Positions 39,905 through 48,503 of a DNA stretch of 64,000 bases are shown in pieces. The stretch is from contig JANQID010000048.1 of the NCBI GenBank assembly GCA_028282325.1, positions 1 through 64,000 on the forward strand. The letters run 5' to 3'. The notes beneath the pieces are model-generated. The model had not been told where the DNA came from. It did no database searches and was given only the letters and a program-made list of their open reading frames with translations. Origin of the DNA: Chloroflexaceae bacterium (GTDB lineage Bacteria; Chloroflexota; Chloroflexia; Chloroflexales; Chloroflexaceae). How positions within the stretch are numbered: position 1 is the first letter of the stretch; every line of letters starts with the position of its first letter. Position numbers and translations under genes: made by a program.

Positions 39905-41980
39905 TCAAGGCGTTGCCGGGCAATCCGACGGTTCCGCCACAAGCCGAATATGCTCCAAGCGAGTCCATCCTCCGTCGCCCGTTCCTACCGGATCGAGACG
40001 CAAACCCGTTACCATTCCGCTCCATCCTAGTTGTTCGGTCAAGTCAAGGCAATAGGATCGCATCTCCATACCAGGCTCAAGCTCCCAACGAAGCGAACGT
40101 TCCTCGGATGCCTGCGCTTGCTCATCGAGGAAAAAAAGCTGGGCATCACGCACCGCCGTCGTTGCCGCCATCCGAATCTCTATCGACCGATAACGCTGCG
40201 GATCGATAGTTGCAGGAGGGCTCATCAGCCAGGGATCGACGCCGGGCGTCAGCGTCCAACCGGGCGCGTCGGATAAACTCGATGCCGTCTCTGCGTTGCC
40301 AACTCGCCATCCCCAATGGCCTCGCGTGAAATCCCAACCACCCCGCTCAATCAGTTGCTGCGCCGAAGGCAACCGATAATAGGTTGGCAGTTCAGCAGGG
40401 AGATCGACACGCTCCAGCCCGGATGCATACGCCGCAAAACATGCCGTCACTTGAGATTGCTCAAGACCAAAACGCTCCAAAAGGCCCACACGACCCCACG
40501 CCCCGGCAGATGCATCGAGTGTCGTTGGCGTCGGTTGCAACACATCCGCCCCGATCAGCACCGCTGCGCCATGCTCCAAAGCGGAGTCAATGCGCTGACG
40601 TACAAGAGTGCAAGCCGCTTCCCAATCGCCCGAACTGTCGAACAGCGCCTGATTGAGCGAGAAAACATTGGCGCGTTCTTCGTAATAAGGCAGGTATAAC
40701 TCTTGCAAACCATCCGGTACTATGAGCAGATCGTCGGGCATACTCTCTTGCGCCAGGGCTTCGGCAATCCGGCGCTGCAAGTCGGTATCAGCATCCCCAC
40801 GGCGCATGATCGCAGCATAGTTGATCGTCAACATCGCCGCCCCAATCGCCAATACCGCCCAGACGCCGGGACGCCAGATTGTTGGTCGCGCCACAAGCGC
40901 CAGCATCAGCAACAACAGCGCCGGCGGCAGACTTGCGATCCAGAACTCGATGTTATCCGGCTCCCACCAGAGAAAAAACGCGCCATAAGCCCCTAACCAG
41001 CTCAGCAACACCAGAGCCGGACGACCATACACGCGCACAAGCGAGAAAATATGCCAGACAAACATAGCAACCAGACCTACACCAAACCACGCACCGCCGG
41101 GTTGAGCCAGCGTATCGGCGAGTCCTGCACCCAGATCTGCCCATTTGTCACCGGTGATTGAACCGCCCCACCAGCCCGTACGCGCATAGCCGGTTATCCA
41201 TTCCAGAAACTCAGCCCACGAGCGAAAGCCGCTGATGACGCCACCGACCAGCACATAGCTGCCAACGACGATCAGACCTAAAACCAACGCATACGCAGTT
41301 CCCATCTCGATACGCCGCCGCCAGGCGGACGGAGCAAGCGCTTTCCGATCAGCGCCAGCCGAATCGCGCGCGAACACGAGCAGTGCTATCACGGGAACGC
41401 TCAATAACCCATTCGTCTGATGAAACAAGACGGCCAGACCTTGAACCAGACCCAACAGCGCAAACCCACCGACCGTCGGATATTCCAGCAAGCGCAGCAA
41501 GAGCGTCAAACATACAATCAACAAGAGGGCGGCAATCGTATACACTTCCACTTCGACAGCGTAATACCAATATGCGTAACTGCTCCCCAACAGCAGTGCG
41601 CCGCCCAGCGACAGATCGACGCGCCGGGTGATGGTCTTAACCAGCGCGAAGAACAAAGTGACGCCAAGCGAACCGGCCAGAGCATTGACGACCTGAAGCG
41701 GAATTAGCGCACCGTCCGTATAGCCAGATGCCTGCGCCAGACGACTCACCAGAGCGCCGAGCAGCCCATACGCCAGATGGTGGGGATGGAACAGCTCTTG
41801 CCACGGCTTGCGATCAACGTCGAGCACGTAGGACAGGGCATCAAACGTATGCACCTGCGTAAGCGTCGTGAGATAGAGGACCAGGCTAGAGATCCACACT
41901 AATGCGGGAAGGAGAATCTGAAGATGCCGAAGAAGGTCAGCCGGCGCCGAAGATCGTTCACGGTCGTTCAAGCTCGTCAT
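39905..41980 (-). CDS. GT-C-like polytopic membrane protein
   Basis: A 691-residue protein. The first 400 residues have about ten to twelve membrane helices. The loop after helix 1 has FDALSYVLDVDRKPWQELFH then PHHLAYGLLG, reminiscent of the acidic/basic loop of GT-C glycosyltransferases and DUF2723 proteins. The last 290 residues form an extracytoplasmic domain, ending in a beta-rich carbohydrate-binding-like part (LDLTEQLGWSGMVTGLRLDP). The substrate is unknown. A DUF192 gene ends 13 bp upstream, and the Tad genes precede that, so glycosylation of pilus proteins is a possible but unproved role. Confidence 0.7.
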   Translation of the reverse strand: MTSLNDRERSSAPADLLRHLQILLPALVWISSLVLYLTTLTQVHTFDALSYVLDVDRKPWQELFHPHHLAYGLLGALVSRLAQASGYTDGALIPLQVVNALAGSLGVTLFFALVKTITRRVDLSLGGALLLGSSYAYWYYAVEVEVYTIAALLLIVCLTLLLRLLEYPTVGGFALLGLVQGLAVLFHQTNGLLSVPVIALLVFARDSAGADRKALAPSAWRRRIEMGTAYALVLGLIVVGSYVLVGGVISGFRSWAEFLEWITGYARTGWWGGSITGDKWADLGAGLADTLAQPGGAWFGVGLVAMFVWHIFSLVRVYGRPALVLLSWLGAYGAFFLWWEPDNIEFWIASLPPALLLLMLALVARPTIWRPGVWAVLAIGAAMLTINYAAIMRRGDADTDLQRRIAEALAQESMPDDLLIVPDGLQELYLPYYEERANVFSLNQALFDSSGDWEAACTLVRQRIDSALEHGAAVLIGADVLQPTPTTLDASAGAWGRVGLLERFGLEQSQVTACFAAYASGLERVDLPAELPTYYRLPSAQQLIERGGWDFTRGHWGWRVGNAETASSLSDAPGWTLTPGVDPWLMSPPATIDPQRYRSIEIRMAATTAVRDAQLFFLDEQAQASEERSLRWELEPGMEMRSYCLDLTEQLGWSGMVTGLRLDPVGTGDGGWTRLEHIRLVAEPSDCPATP

Positions 41981-41993
41981 CAGGAACTAAGCG

Positions 41994-42383
41994 CTAGGAG
42001 AGATTGTGCGGTGGCGGCGTCAAAACACAGGCGTCGCCGACTTGCGTGCCTGTCTCTGCGATAATGCCTGCGGGCAATTCAAGCACAGAGCGCGCACCCC
42101 AGATACCGGCAAACGGGCGTGACGGCGGCATTGCCTCGCGCAACCCTACCACATAATCATTGCGATCAAGAAAGAGGACATCAATTGGAAAACGCATAAA
42201 GAAGGTATGAATGCTCCACTCAGGATAAATGAGCAAACCCCCGCCCTGTTGCAACCCAGAACGCCCCATTAGACCGCGACCACGCGACCAGAACGTACGC
42301 GCCAGTTCACACTGCTCCGCCAGCACACGACCATTGGTCTGATTAACTACGCGGATATGACTCACCTTGTGTGTGGGCGTCAT
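41994..42383 (-). CDS. DUF192 family protein
   Basis: A 129-residue protein with the DUF192 layout: ELARTFWSRGRGLMGRSGL, then EWSIHTFFMRFPIDVLFLDR and ELPAGIIAETGTQVGD. The family forms a small beta-barrel; its function is undefined. It is usually secreted in Gram-negatives, but no signal peptide is seen here. It sits between tadC and the GT-C-like gene on the same strand, 57 bp after tadC. Confidence 0.85.
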   Translation of the reverse strand: MTPTHKVSHIRVVNQTNGRVLAEQCELARTFWSRGRGLMGRSGLQQGGGLLIYPEWSIHTFFMRFPIDVLFLDRNDYVVGLREAMPPSRPFAGIWGARSVLELPAGIIAETGTQVGDACVLTPPPHNLS

Positions 42384-42440
42384 AGTATGTATATGTCCGA
42401 TCGCTGTCCAACGGTTGGTTTGGTTAGTTGCCGTTCATTC

Positions 42441-43361
42441 TCACAAACCGCCAATGCCGCTCATAATCTTGGGCACCGCCGGGCCAAGGATAACGACAAA
42501 AAGCGCCGGAAAAATCAAGAATACCATGGGAAAAAGCATCTTGATAGGCGCTTTCTGGGCCGCCTCTTCCGCGCGTTGCCGTCGACGAACACGCATCTGA
42601 TCAGACTGAATGCGCAAGATCTTGGACAGTGAGACGCCCAATTGATCGGCCTGAATCACCGCTGCAACAAACGTCTGGATATCTTCAACGCCGGTTCGCG
42701 TCGCCATATCCTTGAGCGCATCCCGCCGCGCCCGACCCAGGCGCGTATCCGAAAGTACCCGTTTGAACTCCGCGCTAAGCTCATCATCCCACTTATCAGT
42801 CACACGCTGCAACGCAAGATCAAAGGCCAGACCGGCTTCGACGCTAATCGTAAGCAAATCCAGGGCATCAGGCAGCGCTTTGGTAATATTTTTCTTGCGC
42901 TGCGACACACGCCGACCGAGCCACATCACCGGCAGCATATAGCCCAGCACCAGGCCAATGGCGCTGTACATCGCTGCCTGGGGAAGTTCCATCGTTGTGA
43001 ACGTCACAACAGCGAAGATACCAAAAAGCACAATCGCGAGCACAACCCGCAGCCCGACAAACATCGGCGGTGTAATCCCGCCAGGATTGCCGGCCTGTTG
43101 CAAATTTACGCGCAGTCGTTCAGCGCTCTGCTTGGGGCCATACTTCCCCAGCGTTGCAAGCAACGTGCGCGCCATTGGGAGCAAAACGCGCTCATAGAAC
43201 GGCTGCTGAAGCTCCATTTCTTCGAGCGTCATTGCTCGTTCGGTGAACTGGCTTAAGCGATCACCAATAACATCCGGCTGGCGTGATCGCATCAAACCGA
43301 AAATGATAAGCGCCAGACCGGCAACGAGGACGACGCCAAAGATAATGATCGGTGTCATCAT
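42441..43361 (-). CDS. tadC: TadC-like T2SS F-domain membrane protein
   Basis: A 306-residue inner-membrane platform protein of the Tad pilus. A T2SS F domain occupies about residues 155-285 (ALPDALDLLTISVEAGLAFD and the ending RAEEAAQKAPIKMLFPMVFL). Helices lie at the N-terminus, near 100-130 and at the end. It follows TadB with almost no gap. The ATG at 43361 is preferred to GTG 43364 because GAGGTGTG stands directly upstream. Confidence 0.9.
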   Translation of the reverse strand: MMTPIIIFGVVLVAGLALIIFGLMRSRQPDVIGDRLSQFTERAMTLEEMELQQPFYERVLLPMARTLLATLGKYGPKQSAERLRVNLQQAGNPGGITPPMFVGLRVVLAIVLFGIFAVVTFTTMELPQAAMYSAIGLVLGYMLPVMWLGRRVSQRKKNITKALPDALDLLTISVEAGLAFDLALQRVTDKWDDELSAEFKRVLSDTRLGRARRDALKDMATRTGVEDIQTFVAAVIQADQLGVSLSKILRIQSDQMRVRRRQRAEEAAQKAPIKMLFPMVFLIFPALFVVILGPAVPKIMSGIGGL

Positions 43362-43367
43362 CACACC

Positions 43368-44372
43368 TCACACTTCGATATCGATAATCTTCATAATCGC
43401 AAAGTAACCGATCACAATCATAGCTCCCGCTGTAACCGGGAGACAACACCAGTGTTCCGGAGGAAAGCCGAACGAGAAAATAGGCGCCATGTATTCTGGG
43501 TTGATCACCGAGATCATAATCCCCAGAGCAATTGGCAAACCGGTAATGACATACGCAGAAATACGCCCCTGCGCTGTCAGCGTCTGGATCTCGCCCTTAA
43601 TACGCACTCGTTCGCGAATGGTATGGCCAATTGTATCAAGAATCTGAGCCAGATTCCCGCCCACTTCCATTTGAATATTGACCGCCGTGATCAACAACTC
43701 AAGGTCGTCTGACGGCAAGCGACGGAGCAAACTCCCCAACGCTTCTTCGGTTGAACGACCCAGACCGACTTCCTGAACAACACGCTTAAACTCGGTTGAA
43801 ACCGGCGCCGGCGATTCACGCGAAACCATATCAAGCGTCTGCAGAAAACTGTAACCGCCTCGCAGCGCATTCGCCATCATTATTATAGTATCGCCGAGCT
43901 GGTCATTGAAGGCTTTCACCCGATTACTAGCACGAAAACTCACGTAGATATTGGGCACGAAAGAAAACAGAACCGCTCCCACTAGAGCGGCAAGAAACAT
44001 CGCTTGAGCATTTGCCCGCCCGATCAGCAAACCGGCGCCCGCGCCAACCACTGCGGTCAGAAGCTTCAGGCCAATGAACTCGGAAACGGTCAGTTTTAGA
44101 TCGGCGCGAGCCAGATCACGTGCTATATTTCCCCCGCGCTTGCTTTTGGAGACTACAGCATCGATACGAGCCAACGCCTCACGTCTGCCGTCGCTAGTAG
44201 CCTCTAAACCTTCTCGGCCTGCAAACTTAGAGAGGCGTTCGTTCATCTGGACATCTCCAGGACCACGCCGCATCACAAGAATTGCAAGAGCGCTCAGTAC
44301 GACGATCAGGCCAACACCACCCACAATCAGCGGCAGCATCTCAAGTGCAAGCATGTTCTCTATCATTGGCAT
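43368..44372 (-). CDS. tadB: TadB-like T2SS F-domain membrane protein
   Basis: A 334-residue inner-membrane platform protein. The F domain at about 170-300 contains LGDTIIMMANALRGGYSFLQ, VSTEFKRVVQEVGLGRSTEE and EVGGNLAQILDTIGHTIRER, typical of TadB. An N-terminal helix and two central helices are present. With TadC it forms the platform that couples the CpaF motor to pilin insertion. Confidence 0.9.
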   Translation of the reverse strand: MPMIENMLALEMLPLIVGGVGLIVVLSALAILVMRRGPGDVQMNERLSKFAGREGLEATSDGRREALARIDAVVSKSKRGGNIARDLARADLKLTVSEFIGLKLLTAVVGAGAGLLIGRANAQAMFLAALVGAVLFSFVPNIYVSFRASNRVKAFNDQLGDTIIMMANALRGGYSFLQTLDMVSRESPAPVSTEFKRVVQEVGLGRSTEEALGSLLRRLPSDDLELLITAVNIQMEVGGNLAQILDTIGHTIRERVRIKGEIQTLTAQGRISAYVITGLPIALGIMISVINPEYMAPIFSFGFPPEHWCCLPVTAGAMIVIGYFAIMKIIDIEV

Positions 44373-44466
44373 CTCTCAACGCTAGCCAGTAATTTCATAG
44401 ACAGCGCACCGAAGCAGCGATCACGTCATTAAGCAGGACTGAAATATCCTCATGATCGTAAGCACG

Positions 44467-45876
44467 TCAGAAACGGAAGCGATCACTGGTATATCCAAAG
44501 ACATTAGGCGGCAGATAAATGTTGAGCGCTTCGAAGCGATCGACAAACTTGGGTCGCACGCCCGTTGGGCGTAACGAGCCAAGAATTTTGCCTTTTTCAT
44601 CTACGCCGGTCTGTTCAAACGCAAAGATCTCCTGAAGTACAACCACATCGCCTTCCATACCTTGTACTTCAGTAATCGAAGTCAACTTTCGACTACCATC
44701 CTTCAGACGGCTTTGCTGTACAATCACATCAACCGCCGCGGCGACTTGCTCACGAATAGCGCGCACAGGCAAGTCCATACCTGCCATCAAGCACATCGTT
44801 TCGATACGGGCGACCGAGTCACGCGGGCTATTGGCATGGACAGTCGTCATTGAACCATCGTGACCGGTATTCATTGCCTGAAGCATATCCAGCGTTTCAC
44901 CGCCGCGGCACTCCCCGACCACAATCCGCTCAGGACGCATACGCAAACAGTTGATGACCAGCTCACGAATTGAAACTTCGCCCCGACCTTCAACATTTGG
45001 CGGACGCGATTCAAGCGTAACGACGTGTTCCTGGTGCAACTGAAGCTCAGCCGCATTTTCTACTGTGATAATCCGCTCGTCAGCCGGTATAAATGATGAT
45101 AGAACGTTCAGCGTCGTCGTTTTGCCGGAGCCTGTTCCACCCGACACCACAACATTTAAGCGAGCGAGCACGCACGCCGATAAAAACTCGGCCATCTCGC
45201 TAGACAACGAGCCAAAGCGGATCAGATCCTCAACGGTCAGAGGATCACGGCGGAATTTACGAATGGTGATCACCGGCCCGACCAGCGAGAGCGGACGAAT
45301 AATCGCATTAACACGGCTCCCATCAGGCAAGCGGGCGTCAACCATCGGCGATGATTCATCGATGCGACGACCAAGCGGGGCGACAATGCGGTCAATAATG
45401 CGGAGAACGTGCTCATCATTATTGAATGTGATATCGGTCTTAATCAGTTTGCCCTTTTTCTCAACGTAAATCTGCTTTGGTCCATTGACCATAATTTCAC
45501 TGATGTCATCGTCGGTCAGAAGTTGCTGCAGCGGACCATAGCCAAGAATATCCGCAGCGATACTCTCGAACATACGCGATCGCTCAGCGCGCGTCACCAC
45601 AACGCTCTCGCTATCAAGAATCGTGTTAAACACCTCCTCGACTTGTTGCCGCACTTTCGCGGCATCTGACAAATCGAGCTTGGGATCCAATTCATTGATC
45701 AGCTTATTCTGCACCCGCACTTTGAGCTCATTAAACGTATCATCTTCTCGTTCGTGAGGTATAGGGCCATGCCGGCCAGCGTCTCCGCGGCGAGGCAAAC
45801 TGCCGCTTACCCGTTGACCGCCAGCCTGAGCGTCGTCGCCGGGTACTGTACCACCGATGCGCTTCAACAATGACAT
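44467..45876 (-). CDS. cpaF: CpaF/TadA-type secretion ATPase, copy 1
   Basis: A 469-residue hexameric motor ATPase of the Tad pilus. N-terminal domain features [20 protein letters not shown]. The ATPase core has Walker [13 protein letters not shown], Walker [16 protein letters not shown], and the aspartate and histidine boxes (EMxxxMN-like [20 protein letters not shown]). Length is normal. It is cotranscribed with cpaE and tadBC. A second, diverged copy lies at 60243-61742. Confidence 0.95.
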   Translation of the reverse strand: MSLLKRIGGTVPGDDAQAGGQRVSGSLPRRGDAGRHGPIPHEREDDTFNELKVRVQNKLINELDPKLDLSDAAKVRQQVEEVFNTILDSESVVVTRAERSRMFESIAADILGYGPLQQLLTDDDISEIMVNGPKQIYVEKKGKLIKTDITFNNDEHVLRIIDRIVAPLGRRIDESSPMVDARLPDGSRVNAIIRPLSLVGPVITIRKFRRDPLTVEDLIRFGSLSSEMAEFLSACVLARLNVVVSGGTGSGKTTTLNVLSSFIPADERIITVENAAELQLHQEHVVTLESRPPNVEGRGEVSIRELVINCLRMRPERIVVGECRGGETLDMLQAMNTGHDGSMTTVHANSPRDSVARIETMCLMAGMDLPVRAIREQVAAAVDVIVQQSRLKDGSRKLTSITEVQGMEGDVVVLQEIFAFEQTGVDEKGKILGSLRPTGVRPKFVDRFEALNIYLPPNVFGYTSDRFRF

Positions 45877-45899
45877 AGAAGGCCCCCTTCAGGTCGCTA

Positions 45900-47162
45900 C
45901 TAGCGCTTCGTCATCAACCGCGAGAATAAACCGCCGCGCTGCGCCGACTGTTCAGACGCCGGCTGGGTATTTGTTTTCGCGCTCGGCTTTGCCGCGCTGG
46001 CAAGTTCACGAGCCAGTGTCAAGATATCGCGAGATGCCGCATGCGTTGGCTTACTCATAACCAACGGCACACCTTGATTGATCGATAATGTAATATCTTG
46101 CGCGGCATTTGCGATTTGCAATCCCACTTTGCGCTTGATATTCTCTTCGACATTGCTTACGCGAATACCCAAACGGCTGTCGGCTTTGTTGAGCACAAGC
46201 AAGATCTTTTCCTGCGCATACTCCAAAAGATCGGCCACTTCCAAGAACAATTTAATATTCTTTATGCAAGGCATCTCAAGAGTCATTAATGCCACAACCC
46301 GATCGGCGGTGTCAAGGATCGCCAATGTACGATCTTGGAACGACGAATGTGTATCAACCACAACATAGTCGAACTCTTTGCGCATAAGTTCAAGAATTGA
46401 TCGCAGATGATCCGATGTCACCAGTTCACCCATCTGAGGATTCGACGGGGCGAGAAGAACTTTCACCTGCGATGTATGAACTGCCAGCACATCATTAAGC
46501 AAATCGCGATCAAGCTCTGCGATGCGATTCGTTAAGTCAATAATAGTGCGATTGGAAACCAGATTCAGGATAACGTCCTGCGCTCCGAAAATGACATTCC
46601 CATCAACCAATGCAACCCGCGCATTGGTTTGTTGACGTAAAGCCACCGCAAGGTTCGCCGCAACCGCCGATACGCCAACCCCGCCTTTCGGACTAAACAC
46701 TGCGATAATCTGCCCTTGCGAACTGTCATCATCGCTGACTACTCCGCCACTGGGCGTTTGAGAAGCGCGCGGACGCGTCGCCGCCAGTCGATGCACATGG
46801 CGAATTGACTTATACAGATCGTCAGCACTGATCGGCTTGGTGAGAAACTCGCGCGCTCCAGCAAGCATCGCGCGCCGCAGATAATCGGTTTCTCCCTGCA
46901 CACTCATAATGATGACCTGGATGCCAGGATCCTGGGTCATAATAGCTTCCGTCGCCGTGATGCCATCCATATCAGGCATATTGATGTCCATCAAAACGAC
47001 ATCAGGCCGGTATTGCTGCGCCATTGCAATTGCCTCGCGGCCATTGCCGGCTTTGGCGACAACCTCAATATCTTTCTCGAAAAACAGCAATTTCTCGAGT
47101 TGATCGCGTGTATCGACGATATCATCGACGATTAAGACACGGATCTTACCTTCCTCTGTCAT
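45900..47162 (-). CDS. cpaE: response-regulator/CpaE (TadZ) fusion
   Basis: A 420-residue protein. Residues 1-125 are a true receiver domain with DD at 13-14 and Asp59 in VVLMDINMPDMDG. From about 155 it is the MinD/ParA-like CpaE ATPase domain that targets Tad pilus assembly. The deviant Walker A reads FSPKGGVGVSAVAANLA: the signature lysine is kept, but the P-loop lysine is valine, so ATP turnover may be impaired. Many CpaE proteins have a degenerate receiver; this one keeps the phospho-acceptor, suggesting live phospho-control. GAGGAG precedes the ATG. Confidence 0.9.
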   Translation of the reverse strand: MTEEGKIRVLIVDDIVDTRDQLEKLLFFEKDIEVVAKAGNGREAIAMAQQYRPDVVLMDINMPDMDGITATEAIMTQDPGIQVIIMSVQGETDYLRRAMLAGAREFLTKPISADDLYKSIRHVHRLAATRPRASQTPSGGVVSDDDSSQGQIIAVFSPKGGVGVSAVAANLAVALRQQTNARVALVDGNVIFGAQDVILNLVSNRTIIDLTNRIAELDRDLLNDVLAVHTSQVKVLLAPSNPQMGELVTSDHLRSILELMRKEFDYVVVDTHSSFQDRTLAILDTADRVVALMTLEMPCIKNIKLFLEVADLLEYAQEKILLVLNKADSRLGIRVSNVEENIKRKVGLQIANAAQDITLSINQGVPLVMSKPTHAASRDILTLARELASAAKPSAKTNTQPASEQSAQRGGLFSRLMTKR

Positions 47163-47197
47163 GCACTCACTCCTCTATGCAGACGGATCTGTAGGCG

Positions 47198-47243
47198 ATA
47201 ATCCGTAGCTCCTTGTCAGTCTGACAATGGAACTACGGATTAT
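47198..47243. terminator. long intercistronic hairpin between cpaB and cpaE
   Basis: ATAATCCGTAG (47198-47208) pairs with CTACGGATTAT (47233-47243), and the arms continue inward through an imperfect region to GTCAG/CTGAC. The stem totals about 22 bp. It lies between the cpaB stop and the cpaE start, so it may adjust the cpaB:cpaE ratio. Confidence 0.6.
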
Positions 47244-47265
47244 ATATGGACGCATACGCCCTAAA

Positions 47266-48285
47266 CTATGGTATACGCGTTGGCGCAGGCGTGAGCGTCG
47301 GTTCAGCGCCGAGCGCCTCTTCTTCGCTAATCACACGCACCTGCAATGGTCGCGGAATTGGAACGCCGAATTCTGAGGTTAGCAAATCAAACGTTGCGCC
47401 GATAGTTGGCTCATACGCATCATCGCCAGCCCCACGCAGCACCAGGGATATTCTGGCGTCGGTGCTCTGAGCAAATTCGATCAATTCAGCTTCCTGATCG
47501 TTCACCGCCAGGATCAACACCCATTGCCCGGTTGTAATAGTCGTATCGTTGGTCGCCTCATTATCAATCGGTTGACCTGATGAATCTACCGCCGGCGGCC
47601 CCGTTGTTTCAGGTTGCTCAGCCTGTGCCGTTTCCTCGGGTGTAATAGAGGGTCGTAAGATCTTTAACACTTGAACCTGCTGAATGAGCGTTTTGGTAGT
47701 TGCGGTTTCCAAAATATCCCGTTCACGCACAGTTACCGGAACTACCTGGCCGGCTTGCTCTTCCAATTTGCGTTCGGTGGGCAACGAGACCACCCGTGTA
47801 ACGATAAATGTTGCAACCACATCTACCGTATCACCGGGCTTGATCTGGTCGGCCACGCCCGACATGCTATTGACCTGGAATGGATAAGCTTTGTCACGTG
47901 GACGATCGCCTTCAGCGGTCGGTATCTGCTGAGACAAGCCCGGATCAGTCAGGTCGCGCTGATTGATCAACTCTTCAGCCTCAATCGGATTGACTGTCAA
48001 TTTGCCTAAAACTTCGCCGATACTGGTAAAGTTCTGATCTGGGTTGTATTCAACCGTATCAATCGTCGTTAGTTCCAGCAAGGTAGCATCGGTTATCACG
48101 GTATTCGCCGGAATAGCAAACCTTGCTATGACTACATCCACACCCGGATCGTCTGTCGGTGACGGCGACGCCGCCTCACTGCCTAGCCCTCCTGGCGTAG
48201 ATTGCTGGAGGAACAGGAATAGCGCCCCGGCGCCGACGATGAGAATAAGACCGATCAGGAGAATGAGCACGCCTCCACGCCTCAT
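47266..48285 (-). CDS. cpaB: CpaB/RcpC-like Tad pilus assembly protein
   Basis: A 339-residue membrane-anchored protein. A single helix lies at residues 4-26 (RRGGVLILLIGLILIVGAGA), followed by an SAF domain (VIARFAIPANTVITDATLLE) and the long RcpC/CpaB extracellular domain with NSMSGVADQIKPGDTVDVVA. AAGGAA precedes the ATG at 48285, which starts right at the helix. In diderm bacteria CpaB works beside a secretin; none is present here. Confidence 0.85.
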   Translation of the reverse strand: MRRGGVLILLIGLILIVGAGALFLFLQQSTPGGLGSEAASPSPTDDPGVDVVIARFAIPANTVITDATLLELTTIDTVEYNPDQNFTSIGEVLGKLTVNPIEAEELINQRDLTDPGLSQQIPTAEGDRPRDKAYPFQVNSMSGVADQIKPGDTVDVVATFIVTRVVSLPTERKLEEQAGQVVPVTVRERDILETATTKTLIQQVQVLKILRPSITPEETAQAEQPETTGPPAVDSSGQPIDNEATNDTTITTGQWVLILAVNDQEAELIEFAQSTDARISLVLRGAGDDAYEPTIGATFDLLTSEFGVPIPRPLQVRVISEEEALGAEPTLTPAPTRIP

Positions 48286-48342
48286 GGGGGTTTCCTTCCT
48301 TATCAGAGAGCATACAGAAGGACCAGAGACACAATACACCAT

Positions 48343-48351
48343 ATTATAGCA
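48343..48351 (-). promoter_or_regulatory. extended -10 promoter for cpaB
   Basis: On the minus strand TGC then a perfect TATAAT (hexamer 48343-48348), giving a leader of about 50 nt to the ATG at 48285. Confidence 0.55.
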
Positions 48352-48449
48352 CACACAAGCAAGTTATGACGTGTTCAAACTGCTTTTCAAAGCATTACGA
48401 TGCTATACAGGCGCTGCTCTGGCATTTATGCGATTCAAGTTAAGACACT

Positions 48450-48480
48450 CAGGAGGAGCGTTTGAGAAGCGCTCCTCCTG
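48450..48480. terminator. terminator hairpin after the kelch-like gene
   Basis: CAGGAGGAGCG (48450-48460) pairs perfectly with CGCTCCTCCTG (48470-48480) over a 9-nt loop. It is 24 bp past the stop of the minus-strand gene and separates it from cpaB. Confidence 0.6.
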
Positions 48481-48503
48481 ATACAATCGTCAATACGGCG
48501 CAT

